From positions 1 to 64,000 of the forward strand of contig CANRAD010000012.1 of the NCBI GenBank assembly GCA_947628505.1: a DNA stretch of 64,000 nt. The letters are read 5' to 3'. A program made the position numbers and the translations under genes. Shown here one piece after another: positions 52,312 through 60,873 of the stretch. Positions within the stretch are counted from its first letter, which is position 1. The number at the start of each line of letters is the position of its first letter. Under the pieces are notes generated by a model, which worked only from the letters and a program-made list of their open reading frames with translations, did no database searches and was not told where the DNA came from. Source of the DNA: an uncultured Clostridia bacterium (GTDB taxonomy: Bacteria > Bacillota > Clostridia > Christensenellales > Borkfalkiaceae).

Positions 52312-52317
52312 AACAAT

Positions 52318-52347
52318 ATTGTGCGCAAGAACTTTCGGATTATACAA
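52318..52347 (-). promoter_or_regulatory. Candidate spoIVB promoter (leaderless type)
   Basis: Minus-strand TTGTAT (52342-52347), 18 bp, CACAAT (52318-52323), 6 nt, ATG. Same -35, spacing and offset as dacF, but a weak -10. A sporulation sigma promoter cannot be excluded. Confidence 0.35.
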
Positions 52348-52370
52348 AAAAGGCGGCTCTTCGCCGCCTT
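52346..52370 (-). terminator. recN terminator
   Basis: Eight-bp stem AAGGCGGC / GCCGCCTT, 5-nt loop, six minus-strand Ts. Confidence 0.85.
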
Positions 52371-52375
52371 GTTAA

Positions 52376-54055
52376 TTAATTTTCGAATTGTTTAATCAGC
52401 TCGATTGCATGTTCTCTGGCCGCCGCAGATGTTACGTTGCCCGTCAGCCTCATTATTTCCCCGATCTTTTCGTCTCGGTTGAGCTTTTTTATATTAGTCA
52501 ACGTCTTGTCGTTTTGAACGGTTTTATATATAAGGAATTGCGCATTGCTTGCCGCACAAACCTGAGGAAGATGCGATACGGCGATAATCTGAGTGTTTTC
52601 GGCTATCTTTTTAAATTTATCCGCAACCGATTTTGCGGTAAATCCGCTTATTCCCGCGTCGATTTCATCGAAAATATATGTAGAAATGCCGTTTACGGTT
52701 TTTATTTGCGTTTTAATGGCAAGCATCACGCGGCTCATTTCACCGCCGCTTATAACCTTGTTTAACGGTTTCAGCGGCTCGCCCCTATTAGCCGAAAACA
52801 TAAACGCTACTTTATCGGAACCGTCGGGCGACTGCAAATTTGCGCTTTCATAGTCGTATCTGACAAACTTTGCTTCGAATTGAGCGTCTTTGATATTTAG
52901 AGTTTTAAGCTCATCGGCTACTTTTTTGCAAAATGCGTCCGCGCTCTTTTTTCTTATTGCGGTCATTTTAAGGCAAAGCGAATAGATTTTTTCGTTACAC
53001 TCTTTGATTGCCTTATTATATTTTTCCAACGCCTCGGCGCCGTTTATCAACAGGTCATATTCGCTTTTAGCCGCGGCAAGGAAATCCAATACGCTTTTTT
53101 CATCGCCGCCGTACTTGCGCATAATGCTTTTAATCAAAGTCAAACGCTCGTCCGTTTTTTGAGCTTCGCGCTCGTCAAAGGTCAAATCTTCCGCCAAATC
53201 GCGTATTGTTTCGGAAATATCCGAAACTTCGGTTCCGAGTTCTTCGAGCCTCGATGTTATTTCGTTGTATTTTTCGCTCAATGCGGAAATACCTTTAACG
53301 CAATGCAAGGCAGTCGAAACGCTGTCTCCTGCGTCCTCGTCGTCGCTCAACGCCGAATATGCGGCGTTCAAAGCGGCGTATATTTTTTCGGTATTGACAA
53401 TAATAATTTGCTTTTCTTTTAACTTTTCAAATTCGCCCGGCTGTATTTCCGCACTCTCGATTTCATTTATTTGATAATCGAGAAGATCAATCTTTCTTTC
53501 CCTTTCAGCACTGTCGCCGCCCAATTCCGAAATTTTCTGATTATAGCCGCGCTTTTCGGCAAGCAATTCAGACAACTCGACTTTTAGACTTCCGAGTGCG
53601 CCGCCGCAAATACCGTCAATTACTTTCAATTGATTTTCTTCGCTCAATAAAAAGAAATGTTCGCTCTGTCCGTGTACGTCGACAAGGTGTTGAGTAACTT
53701 GCTTTAACATTGCAGACGTAACAGAATTGCCGTTTATTTTTATTGAACTTTTACCGTCAATGGAAAATTTTCTGGTAATAATTATCTCGCCTTCGCTTTC
53801 TATATCCATTTCGGCGAGTTTGGCAAGCGCTTCGCTCTCTGCGGAGACGGAAAATTCTGCCCGCACGACAGCTTCCTGCTCGCCGTATCTTATCATGGTT
53901 TTGTCGGCTTTACTGCCAAGCACAAAATTAATCGAATCCAAAATGACCGATTTGCCTGAGCCCGTCTCGCCGGACAAAACGTTGAAACCTTCGTCGAAAA
54001 ATATATCCGCTTCGGATATGAGGGCGATATTTTTAATATACAGCCTTGATAACAT
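52376..54055 (-). CDS. recN: DNA repair protein RecN
   Basis: 559-aa SMC-like ATPase for double-strand break repair. Walker A GETGSGKSVILDSI near residue 30, central coiled coil, signature LKPLNKVISGGEMSRVMLAIK and Walker B STYIFDEIDAGIS. One nt after argR, the conserved argR-recN pair. Confidence 0.97.
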   Translation of the reverse strand: MLSRLYIKNIALISEADIFFDEGFNVLSGETGSGKSVILDSINFVLGSKADKTMIRYGEQEAVVRAEFSVSAESEALAKLAEMDIESEGEIIITRKFSIDGKSSIKINGNSVTSAMLKQVTQHLVDVHGQSEHFFLLSEENQLKVIDGICGGALGSLKVELSELLAEKRGYNQKISELGGDSAERERKIDLLDYQINEIESAEIQPGEFEKLKEKQIIIVNTEKIYAALNAAYSALSDDEDAGDSVSTALHCVKGISALSEKYNEITSRLEELGTEVSDISETIRDLAEDLTFDEREAQKTDERLTLIKSIMRKYGGDEKSVLDFLAAAKSEYDLLINGAEALEKYNKAIKECNEKIYSLCLKMTAIRKKSADAFCKKVADELKTLNIKDAQFEAKFVRYDYESANLQSPDGSDKVAFMFSANRGEPLKPLNKVISGGEMSRVMLAIKTQIKTVNGISTYIFDEIDAGISGFTAKSVADKFKKIAENTQIIAVSHLPQVCAASNAQFLIYKTVQNDKTLTNIKKLNRDEKIGEIMRLTGNVTSAAAREHAIELIKQFEN

Positions 54056-54508
54056 TTAGCCTAAGTACTCTTTTAAAAGATCTACAACTTTTGGAGTATG
54101 CTCGTTACTGTCGACAACTATAAGCAACGTATCGTCTCCGGCCACGCTGCCTATTATTTCGTTTATCTGCAACGAATCCACAAAAACGCCGACAGTCGAA
54201 CCGTTGCCGCGCATAGTTTTCACCAATATAAGGTTATTCGCGGAATTTATTGTCAAAACACAACCTTTGAAGAGATTAGTCATTCTGTCGGTAACGCTGT
54301 CAACGTAAGTATCGAGGCTGGCATACTTATATTTTTTCTGAGTTCCCGCAACTTTATAGAGTTTCAAATCTTTGACGTCGCGCGAAATGGTCGCCTGAGT
54401 TACGTTGAAATTAACTTTGTTAAGTTCTTCGCAAAGTTCTTCCTGCGTATCGATTTCCTTACTTGCAATAATTTCCAAAATTTTCTGTTGTCTTAAAGTT
54501 CTTTGCAT
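54056..54508 (-). CDS. argR: Arginine repressor ArgR
   Basis: 150-aa arginine-dependent regulator: N-terminal winged helix (NKVNFNVTQATISRDVKDLKLYKV) and C-terminal oligomerisation/arginine-binding domain (GSVAGDDTLLIV). Abuts nadK and recN. Confidence 0.97.
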   Translation of the reverse strand: MQRTLRQQKILEIIASKEIDTQEELCEELNKVNFNVTQATISRDVKDLKLYKVAGTQKKYKYASLDTYVDSVTDRMTNLFKGCVLTINSANNLILVKTMRGNGSTVGVFVDSLQINEIIGSVAGDDTLLIVVDSNEHTPKVVDLLKEYLG

Positions 54509-55321
54509 TTATTTACTCCAAATATTAAGCTTTATCAGTAGCTTATTAAAAAAATTTTTATTTTCGGCAGTTATAAATTCAACCTGCTTTACAGCTTTTG
54601 TAACGGTTACTGTTTCCCCCGCCTCAATGGTTCCTTCGACTCTTCCGTCAACGGCAACCACGAGAGGCGCAGACGCGTCCTTGGGCGAAACGGTCAACTT
54701 CGAGCCGTCGCTGTAAACAACGGGGCGCGAATGTAAGGAATGTGCGCAAATCGGCGTAAGGATAAAAGCGTTCAGTTCCGGTGCGAGAATCGAACCTCCG
54801 GCGGCAAGCGAATATGCCGTTGAACCTGTGGGCGTCGATATTATAATCCCGTCCGAGGAAAAATTATCGACCGTTGTGCCGTCTATTTCAGCATGCAAGT
54901 TAACGGTATTCGAAAAATTGTTGCCGACCGTACTGCGTTGCAAAACGAGATCGTTGAGTGCATAAAATTTTTTGTCGCCCAATGCGATTTCAAGCATACT
55001 GCGCTTCTGCACTTTGTAATCGCCGCGGCAAACCAAATCTATTGCGTCATCGAGCTTTTCAGGTTCAAATTCCGCAAGAAATCCCATATGCCCGTAATTT
55101 ATGCCGATGATTTTAACTCCGCGTTTCGCACACTCCGACGCAACGAGCAAAATCGTGCCGTCGCCGCCGAGAACAAACAAAACATCAAGGCCGTCGAGGT
55201 CGTCGAAACAATCGACTGTTTTACATTCATAACCTTTAATTTTGAAAACTCTTTCGAGTTTATCAACGTAAACGCGATTGTCGGCTATGTAATTCTTATT
55301 AAAATACACCCCTATCTTCAT
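54509..55321 (-). CDS. nadK: NAD kinase
   Basis: 270-aa enzyme phosphorylating NAD to NADP. FVLGGDGTILLVASE (GGDG motif near 57), GINYGHMGFLAEF and SPTGSTAYSLAAGG (substrate-binding) are present. Own promoter with TATAAT ending 8 nt before the ATG and no clear SD. Between tlyA and argR as in other Clostridia. Confidence 0.96.
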   Translation of the reverse strand: MKIGVYFNKNYIADNRVYVDKLERVFKIKGYECKTVDCFDDLDGLDVLFVLGGDGTILLVASECAKRGVKIIGINYGHMGFLAEFEPEKLDDAIDLVCRGDYKVQKRSMLEIALGDKKFYALNDLVLQRSTVGNNFSNTVNLHAEIDGTTVDNFSSDGIIISTPTGSTAYSLAAGGSILAPELNAFILTPICAHSLHSRPVVYSDGSKLTVSPKDASAPLVVAVDGRVEGTIEAGETVTVTKAVKQVEFITAENKNFFNKLLIKLNIWSK

Positions 55322-55329
55322 ACCAACTT

Positions 55330-55358
55330 ATTATAATACTAAATATACAAATATGCAA
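55330..55358 (-). promoter_or_regulatory. nadK-argR-recN promoter
   Basis: Minus-strand TTGCAT (55353-55358), 17 bp, TATAAT (55330-55335). Predicted start is only 1-2 nt before the nadK ATG. Confidence 0.7.
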
Positions 55359-55360
55359 AC

Positions 55361-55390
55361 AAAAAAGCCTGCAAATTTATAATTTTACAG
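55361..55390 (-). terminator. tlyA terminator overlapping its 3' end
   Basis: AT-rich imperfect stem-loop (55369-55390) containing the tlyA stop, followed by GGCTTTTTT on the minus strand. Confidence 0.6.
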
Positions 55391-56132
55391 ACTTTATCAT
55401 TTTTTCATTAATTTCCGCCGCGCCGCCCTTCTTTAAAAGGACCAAATATTCTTTGTTCTTACCCTTAACTATCGGCGCATTCGTAAGTTTTAGCGGTGCA
55501 AGCCCGCAACCCCGCGCATAATCGCATATTTTTATTATCGCGCTTTTATGTTGCTGTGCTCCACTCACAATACCGCCCTTGCCGACATGTCTGTCGTCGC
55601 ACTCAAATTGCGGTTTGATAAGGGCTATGCAGTATCCTCCGTCTTTCAGCACTTCGGCAACATTGGAAAGAATGTATGTAAGCGATATAAAACTTACGTC
55701 TATCACCACACCGTCCGGCTGTTCGCCGAATATATCGGAAGTGAGTTCTCTTGCGTTAAAATTATCGATTACTTTTATTTTTTCGCCTATAAGGCTTTTA
55801 TCCAACTGACTCTCGCCGACGTCTATGCAGTATACCTTTTTTGCTCCGTTTTGCAGAAGGCAATCCGTAAAACCTCCGGTACTCGCCCCGATATCGGCAA
55901 ATATCATATTTTTAACGCTGAACTTGAAATCTTTTAAAGCCTTGGACAATTTATATCCGCCGAGCGAGACATAACTTTCTTCGGGCTTTAAAAAATCCAG
56001 GCTGTCGCTCTCTTTAATCTCATAAGAAACGTCAACTTTTTTCCCGTTGACGAGCACAAGTCCGTCTTTCACAGCTCTCGCCGCTTTCGTCCGTGAGCCG
56101 AATTTTTCGGTTAAAAATTTATCTATTCTCAT
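55377..56132 (-). CDS. tlyA: TlyA-family rRNA 2'-O-methyltransferase
   Basis: 251 aa: S4 RNA-binding domain (MRIDKFLTEKFGSRTKAARAVKDG) and FtsJ-type Rossmann methyltransferase (MIFADIGASTGGFTDCLLQNGA; DVSFISLTYIL; LIKPQFE). Homologues modify 16S/23S rRNA; originally called haemolysin. Overlaps dxs by 14 nt. Confidence 0.94.
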   Translation of the reverse strand: MRIDKFLTEKFGSRTKAARAVKDGLVLVNGKKVDVSYEIKESDSLDFLKPEESYVSLGGYKLSKALKDFKFSVKNMIFADIGASTGGFTDCLLQNGAKKVYCIDVGESQLDKSLIGEKIKVIDNFNARELTSDIFGEQPDGVVIDVSFISLTYILSNVAEVLKDGGYCIALIKPQFECDDRHVGKGGIVSGAQQHKSAIIKICDYARGCGLAPLKLTNAPIVKGKNKEYLVLLKKGGAAEINEKMIKSVKL

Positions 56133-57861
56133 TTTCGATTATAAAATCGGAGATTGCCTTAGCGCTTACGCCTTGCTCCGAGGCAAGCACGGAGGGATTG
56201 CCCTGCGAAATAAAACCATCTTTATATGCAAAATTCTTTACTTTCGTATCGGAATTGCAAAAATACGTATCTATTATCGAACCGAAACCTCCGGCGAGCA
56301 CGTTGTCCTCAACCGTAATTATAGTTTTGCCTGAAAAACTTCCGAGCATCTCGTTATCGAGAGGTTTTATAAAACGCGCGTTTACGACTTCCACGCCTAT
56401 TCCCTGCCCCGAAAGGTTTTCGACAGCCTCAAAAGAATATGACAGCGCATTCTCGCCGCATGCAAGAATGACATATTTACTGTCGTCCGAGGATATGAGT
56501 TTTTCCCATTTTCCGAACCCGAACTCGGCGGCGGATCTGAAAATTCTGCGGCCGTCTCTCGGGTATCTTATCGCCAAAGGCGCGTTGTAGTCTACGCTGA
56601 ATTCAAGCATTTTCTCAAATTCTTTGACATCTTTCGGCACTGCAATCGTAAGATTGGGCACAAGTCCCAAAAACGAAAGGTCGAATACTCCCTGATGAGT
56701 TTCGCCGTCGGAACCGGATATCCCGGCTCTGTCTATGCATAGCGTTACGGGTAAATTCTGACTGCATATATCAATAATTATTTCATCGAACGAACGCTGT
56801 AAAAATGTTGAATATACGGCATAATACGGCTTCATACCTTCGGTAGCCATGGCCGAACACAGGATTGTTGCGTGTTCTTCGCAAATCCCGACGTCAATGG
56901 AACGTTCGGGATATTTTTCAAAGAACTCCGAAAGTCCGAGACTCGAAGTCATTGCCGCGGTTACCGCCGTTATCCTTTTATCCGTTGCGGCGAGGCGAGT
57001 CAGAGTGTTTCCGAGCACCGAGGAATATTCGGTATAAATCCTATCCGTCTGCGCAATCGAAATACCGTGAGTAGCTTCGGGATGTTCTTCGCAAAAAGCG
57101 TAACCCTTCCCCTTCTTCGTTGCCACGTGCAAAATCACGGATTCATACCCGAGCCGGTTTTTTATTTCGGTAAGTTTGGCAATCATCTGTTCCAGATCAT
57201 TGCCGTCATAAACGCCGTCGTACTTGAATCCGAATCTTTCGAAAATTTTCGCATGCCTGTCTTTTTTCTCTTGTTGCTGAGCATTTTCGCTAAGTATTTC
57301 GAGATATTCGTGCATGCTTCCGACAGTCGGGGAAATAGACATACCGTTGTCGTTGAGTATAACGAGAATATGCGTATTCAGAAGTTTAAGGCTGTTAAAC
57401 GCTTCGTAGACAAGACCGTTGTTGAAAGAGCCGTCGCCGATAACGGCGATTACGTTGAATTTCTCTCCCTTGATATCGCGCGCTTTGGCAATCCCGAGCG
57501 CCGCAGAAACAGATGTGCCCGCATGCCCTGTATTATAACAGTCGTAATCGCTTTCGCTCCTTTTGGGGAAACCCGATATGCCGTTCTTTTGACGCAATCC
57601 GTCGAAATCTTTATATCTTCCGCTCAAAAGTTTATGAGTATAGCACTGATGGCCCACGTCGAAAATTATCTTGTCTTCGGGGAAATCAAATACGTAGTGA
57701 AGCGCAACCGTGAGTTCAACCATGCCGAGATTGGACGACAAATGTCCCCCGTTTTTCAAAACGGTTTTGGTGATTTTTTCTCTCGCTTCCTCCGAAAGAG
57801 CCAAAAGCTCTTTCAACGTCATACTTTTAAGTTGCGCACCGGTAATATTTTCAAGCATCAC
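56119..57861 (-). CDS. dxs: 1-deoxy-D-xylulose-5-phosphate synthase
   Basis: 580-aa thiamine-diphosphate enzyme, first step of the MEP isoprenoid pathway. HLSSNLGMVELTVALHYVF, TPP motif GDGSFNNGLVYEA, EEHATILCSAMATEG and DRAGISGSDGETHQG are present. Shorter than the usual 620-640 aa, mainly in loops. Starts at an ATGA overlap with the four-TM protein gene, downstream of the OLE-type RNA. Confidence 0.97.
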   Translation of the reverse strand: MMLENITGAQLKSMTLKELLALSEEAREKITKTVLKNGGHLSSNLGMVELTVALHYVFDFPEDKIIFDVGHQCYTHKLLSGRYKDFDGLRQKNGISGFPKRSESDYDCYNTGHAGTSVSAALGIAKARDIKGEKFNVIAVIGDGSFNNGLVYEAFNSLKLLNTHILVILNDNGMSISPTVGSMHEYLEILSENAQQQEKKDRHAKIFERFGFKYDGVYDGNDLEQMIAKLTEIKNRLGYESVILHVATKKGKGYAFCEEHPEATHGISIAQTDRIYTEYSSVLGNTLTRLAATDKRITAVTAAMTSSLGLSEFFEKYPERSIDVGICEEHATILCSAMATEGMKPYYAVYSTFLQRSFDEIIIDICSQNLPVTLCIDRAGISGSDGETHQGVFDLSFLGLVPNLTIAVPKDVKEFEKMLEFSVDYNAPLAIRYPRDGRRIFRSAAEFGFGKWEKLISSDDSKYVILACGENALSYSFEAVENLSGQGIGVEVVNARFIKPLDNEMLGSFSGKTIITVEDNVLAGGFGSIIDTYFCNSDTKVKNFAYKDGFISQGNPSVLASEQGVSAKAISDFIIENENR

Positions 57862-58490
57862 TTCTCCCTTTTGAAGAAGGTAGTAAATCTGGCAAAGCCG
57901 AAAACTATCTGCTTATTGAATTTGATTGCAAAATGTTTGAATATAGCTTTACCTCCGACTGTAAGCGCGCCTATTATCGCGCTTATCAATATGGAGGCGA
58001 TCAGTTCGCCGACTCTTCCGCCCATTGCAACGTGAACGACAAGCGCAGTGCCAGCGGCGCCGCTGACGATACCGCAGATATCGCCTATTACATCGGCGAA
58101 AATACTTCCCAATCTGCTGGCATTGCGACAAAAAGTAACAGCTCTCTTCGCTCCTTTGATTTTGTTCGAAGCCATGGCGTGAAAACATTCCGGCTTACAA
58201 GAGATAATAGCGTTTGCCAAGACGTCGCAACTGATATTCAAAATCAACAGGACAAGTAAAACCATAACGCAAACAGCCGCCGGACTGTCCTTTATCGATA
58301 CTTCGGTTAAAAAACTGAATAAAACTGTCAACGCAAACGAAACGGCTAAAACAATCAATCCCCATGCAAGCCATTCGGGAAAACGTTTTTTCTTTGCCTT
58401 TTGTTTTTTGTTGACTTTTTTGTTTTTGGAAGGACTGTCATCATGCGCAGACGCGCCGTCTTCCTCGCTTAGATTTTCTATATTTTCCAT
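57858..58490 (-). CDS. oapA: Four-TM membrane protein, OapA-like (OLE-associated)
   Basis: 210-aa protein: acidic then very Lys-rich N-terminus (residues 1-37), then four predicted transmembrane segments (about 40-60, 70-97, 132-160, 163-190) and a basic tail. Intramembrane aspartates appear in TM2 (ISCDVLAN) and TM3 (FADVIGDICG). Topology, size and position immediately after the large RNA and before dxs match OapA, the membrane protein that binds OLE RNA in Halalkalibacterium halodurans. I infer identity mainly from synteny. ATG 58490 has a weak RBS (CGGAA). Confidence 0.75.
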   Translation of the reverse strand: MENIENLSEEDGASAHDDSPSKNKKVNKKQKAKKKRFPEWLAWGLIVLAVSFALTVLFSFLTEVSIKDSPAAVCVMVLLVLLILNISCDVLANAIISCKPECFHAMASNKIKGAKRAVTFCRNASRLGSIFADVIGDICGIVSGAAGTALVVHVAMGGRVGELIASILISAIIGALTVGGKAIFKHFAIKFNKQIVFGFARFTTFFKREK

Positions 58491-58501
58491 AATTCCGATT
58501 A

Positions 58502-58528
58502 AAAATAATACGCACAAACAGTGTGCGT
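58502..58528 (-). terminator. Terminator hairpin between OLE-type RNA and oapA
   Basis: Seven-bp stem ACGCACA / TGTGCGT with a 5-nt loop, then ATTATTTTT on the minus strand. oapA starts 12 nt beyond it, so its mRNA needs read-through or processing. Confidence 0.75.
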
Positions 58529-58537
58529 AAAGAAAAT

Positions 58538-59094
58538 GATATAGTGGTTTATATTAAATAAACTTTGCGGCTTAGGTTCGGTAGGATTTCCCTCGAAGCT
58601 CACTTCCCGTCGCCGTAGAAGCAGTTTCCTTTTCAGAGCCAGAACGCGTTTCCGCATAACCGAATCGCCACTTAGTCCACACCGTAATCTCTAATATAAA
58701 ATCAGTCTAGAAGCTTTCCTTGACAATTTCCAATGAGCTTATCCTCTTTTGCAAAATCAATTTCAAATAGCAATAGACTTGCGTCGTCTGGCCAAACGAA
58801 GCCGTCGTGTTCTATTATCCGCTGTTTTCACTCAAGGCAGGCTACTCTGTACCAAGCTTTCGCCTGATAGCAGGTTTATACCGGCAAAAGTAAGATTTAC
58901 CGGCCTCCACGGCGAATGGGGTTGGCTGCGGTATGCCGTTACCTAGCTCCCATACGCCTTTACTCCCAGCATTCACCCACTTTTGGCAAAGCAAGCAAAC
59001 ACCAGAAACTTCATCGATATGCCCTTTAACGGTATTTTACCCCCGTCTTCGTATCAATGGAAATTGACTAGAATACTGCACCACTATATCAATT
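58538..59094 (-). ncRNA. ole: OLE RNA (Ornate, Large, Extremophilic RNA)
   Basis: About 557 nt of non-coding, relatively GC-rich sequence. GATATAGTGGT at 58538-58548 pairs perfectly with ACCACTATATC at 59080-59090, closing the molecule. Internal helices include 58911-58918 with 58970-58977, 58931-58935 with 58951-58955, and 58881-58888 with 58896-58903 (the last with one wobble in RNA). A consensus promoter lies just upstream and a terminator hairpin just downstream. OLE RNA is about 600 nt and lies in Firmicute ispA-OLE-oapA-dxs gene sets, exactly the arrangement here. In Halalkalibacterium it forms a membrane ribonucleoprotein with OapA linked to cold, alcohol and Mg2+ responses. RNase P, tmRNA, SRP and 6S landmarks are absent. 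Confidence 0.88.
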
Positions 59095-59100
59095 TAATTT

Positions 59101-59129
59101 ATTATAACACAATTTGACGTTTTAGTCAA
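59101..59129 (-). promoter_or_regulatory. OLE RNA promoter
   Basis: Minus-strand TTGACT (59124-59129), 17 bp, TATAAT (59101-59106). The predicted start, about 59094, is 4 nt before the terminal helix. Confidence 0.85.
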
Positions 59130-59135
59130 TAGATT

Positions 59136-60020
59136 TTAACTTTTTCTGGATCTGACGCTCAAAACCAATTGTTTGAGAAATTCCGAATCGCCGTTTACCG
59201 CTTCGAGAATTTTAACGCAGTCGTCCGCCAAAACATCAGCCCTGATTTTGCTTCCGTCAAGTCCGTACAGAGAAACGGCTGTGAATTTCCCCTCTTTTTT
59301 GTCTTTGCCGACGCTCTTGCCCAACTCGGAAAACTCGCCTTCGATATCGAGAATATCGTCTGTTATCTGGAAAAGATACCCGAGTTTTTCACCGAAAAGT
59401 ACGAGTTCCGGAAAATATTTGTCTCCGGAAATTATCGCGGGAACAGCTACGGAAGCCATCAGCATTTTGCCGGTTTTGTTTTTGTAAATGAAATCAAGAA
59501 CTTCCTCGTCGGAATCAACGTCGTTCTCGTGCAAAAGGTCTGCGGACTGCCCGGCAATCATTCCGTGCACGCCGGCACATTCCGCTATATACCGAGACGC
59601 GCTTATATACTCCTCACCCTTTCCGCACTCGGACAAAAGCAACGAAAACGCCGTATTCAAAAGCCCGTCGCCGGCAAGAACGGCGTTACCAACGCCGAAA
59701 ACCTTATGATTTGAGGGCTTGCCGCGTCTAAAATCGTCGTTGTCCATTTCCGGAAGATCGTCGTGGATGAGCGAATATGTGTGAACAAGTTCGACGGCGA
59801 GTGCAAAAGGCTTGACTTTTTCGATTTCCACGCGCAAAAGCTCGGCAACGGCAAACATGAGAACCGGACGTATTCTTTTACCTCCGATTTTTAAGCTGTA
59901 TGTAAGGCTTTCACGAAGTATATCGGGTTTACAGTCCAATCCATCGCAAAATTTTAAAAGATAGTCGTTGAACTCTTTAAGATATCCGTCGTATTTTTCC
60001 TTGTAATTTTCCACTGTCAT
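59136..60020 (-). CDS. ispA: Polyprenyl (farnesyl/geranyl) diphosphate synthase
   Basis: 294-aa trans-prenyltransferase: first Asp-rich motif IHDDLPEMDNDDFRRGKPSNH, second FQITDDILD, and GGKRIRPVL. Small residues before the first motif fit a short-chain (C15) product. Overlaps folD by 4 nt. The usual xseA-xseB genes between folD and ispA are absent. OLE-type RNA follows. Confidence 0.95.
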   Translation of the reverse strand: MTVENYKEKYDGYLKEFNDYLLKFCDGLDCKPDILRESLTYSLKIGGKRIRPVLMFAVAELLRVEIEKVKPFALAVELVHTYSLIHDDLPEMDNDDFRRGKPSNHKVFGVGNAVLAGDGLLNTAFSLLLSECGKGEEYISASRYIAECAGVHGMIAGQSADLLHENDVDSDEEVLDFIYKNKTGKMLMASVAVPAIISGDKYFPELVLFGEKLGYLFQITDDILDIEGEFSELGKSVGKDKKEGKFTAVSLYGLDGSKIRADVLADDCVKILEAVNGDSEFLKQLVLSVRSRKS

Positions 60021-60865
60021 CCTCTCTTGACCGCGGCTTTATAAGTATTGCACATCAACATCGTTATCGTCATAGGTCCGACTCCGCCGGGAACGGGCGT
60101 AATATAAGAGCACTTGTCTTTTACGTTTTCGAAATCGACGTCCCCGCACAGCTTGCCGTCCGCGTCTCTGCTTGTGCCCACGTCCACTACTACCGCGCCC
60201 TTTTTAACCATGTCGGCGGTTATAAACTTAGCTTTACCTATAGCGGCCACAAGAATATCCGCTTTTAAACATTCGCTCTTCAAATCGGCGGTTTTACTAT
60301 GACAAATCGTAACGGTCGCGTCGGCGTTTAACAGCAATAACGCCATAGGTTTGCCCACAATATTGGATCTGCCGACAACGACGGCTTTCTTTCCTTTTAT
60401 ATCTATGCCGTAGCGCCCGAGCATTTCCATTATTCCGTTGGGAGTGCATGCAACCAAACAATCCTTTTTAAGGCAAAGGTTACCTATATTTTCGCCGATG
60501 AACCCGTCAACGTCCTTTTCGGTGGGTATAAGCGCAAGCACTTTTTCGCTGTCAATGTGGTCGGGGAGCGGCAATTGAACGAGAATACCGTCTATTTTGC
60601 CGTCGTCGGCAAGGCTGCGAACGACTTCTTCAAGTTCGTTTTGACCGACTTCGCGGGGAAGATAAAATGCGTAAGACTTTATTCCCACTTCTTCGCACGC
60701 TTTGATTTTATTTCGGACATACACCTGTGAAGCGGGATCGTCGCCCACCAACACAACCGCAAGCCCTATCTCGCGATTATGTTCTTGCTTAAACGTCGAA
60801 ATATTGCATTTTAATTCGCTTCTGATTTCCGACGCAATTTTTCTTCCGTCAATCAAAGTATACAT
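60017..60865 (-). CDS. folD: Bifunctional methylene-THF dehydrogenase/cyclohydrolase
   Basis: 282-aa FolD: VYVRNKIKACEEVGI with the catalytic Lys, DGILVQLPLPDHID, VVGRSNIVGKPMALLLL (dinucleotide site) and YITPVPGGVGPMTI. Supplies one-carbon units. Between nusB and ispA. Confidence 0.97.
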   Translation of the reverse strand: MYTLIDGRKIASEIRSELKCNISTFKQEHNREIGLAVVLVGDDPASQVYVRNKIKACEEVGIKSYAFYLPREVGQNELEEVVRSLADDGKIDGILVQLPLPDHIDSEKVLALIPTEKDVDGFIGENIGNLCLKKDCLVACTPNGIMEMLGRYGIDIKGKKAVVVGRSNIVGKPMALLLLNADATVTICHSKTADLKSECLKADILVAAIGKAKFITADMVKKGAVVVDVGTSRDADGKLCGDVDFENVKDKCSYITPVPGGVGPMTITMLMCNTYKAAVKRG

Positions 60866-60873
60866 AATAAACC

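Noticed and set aside
58749-58946. 65-codon plus-strand reading frame inside the OLE region
   Set aside because: No RBS, antisense to the structured RNA, composition explained by RNA helices.
58538-59094. RNase P RNA, tmRNA, SRP RNA or 6S RNA as identity of the large non-coding RNA
   Set aside because: No GAGGAAAGTC-type RNase P core, no tRNA-like ends or tag reading frame, no SRP tetraloop domain; length and ispA/dxs context fit OLE instead.
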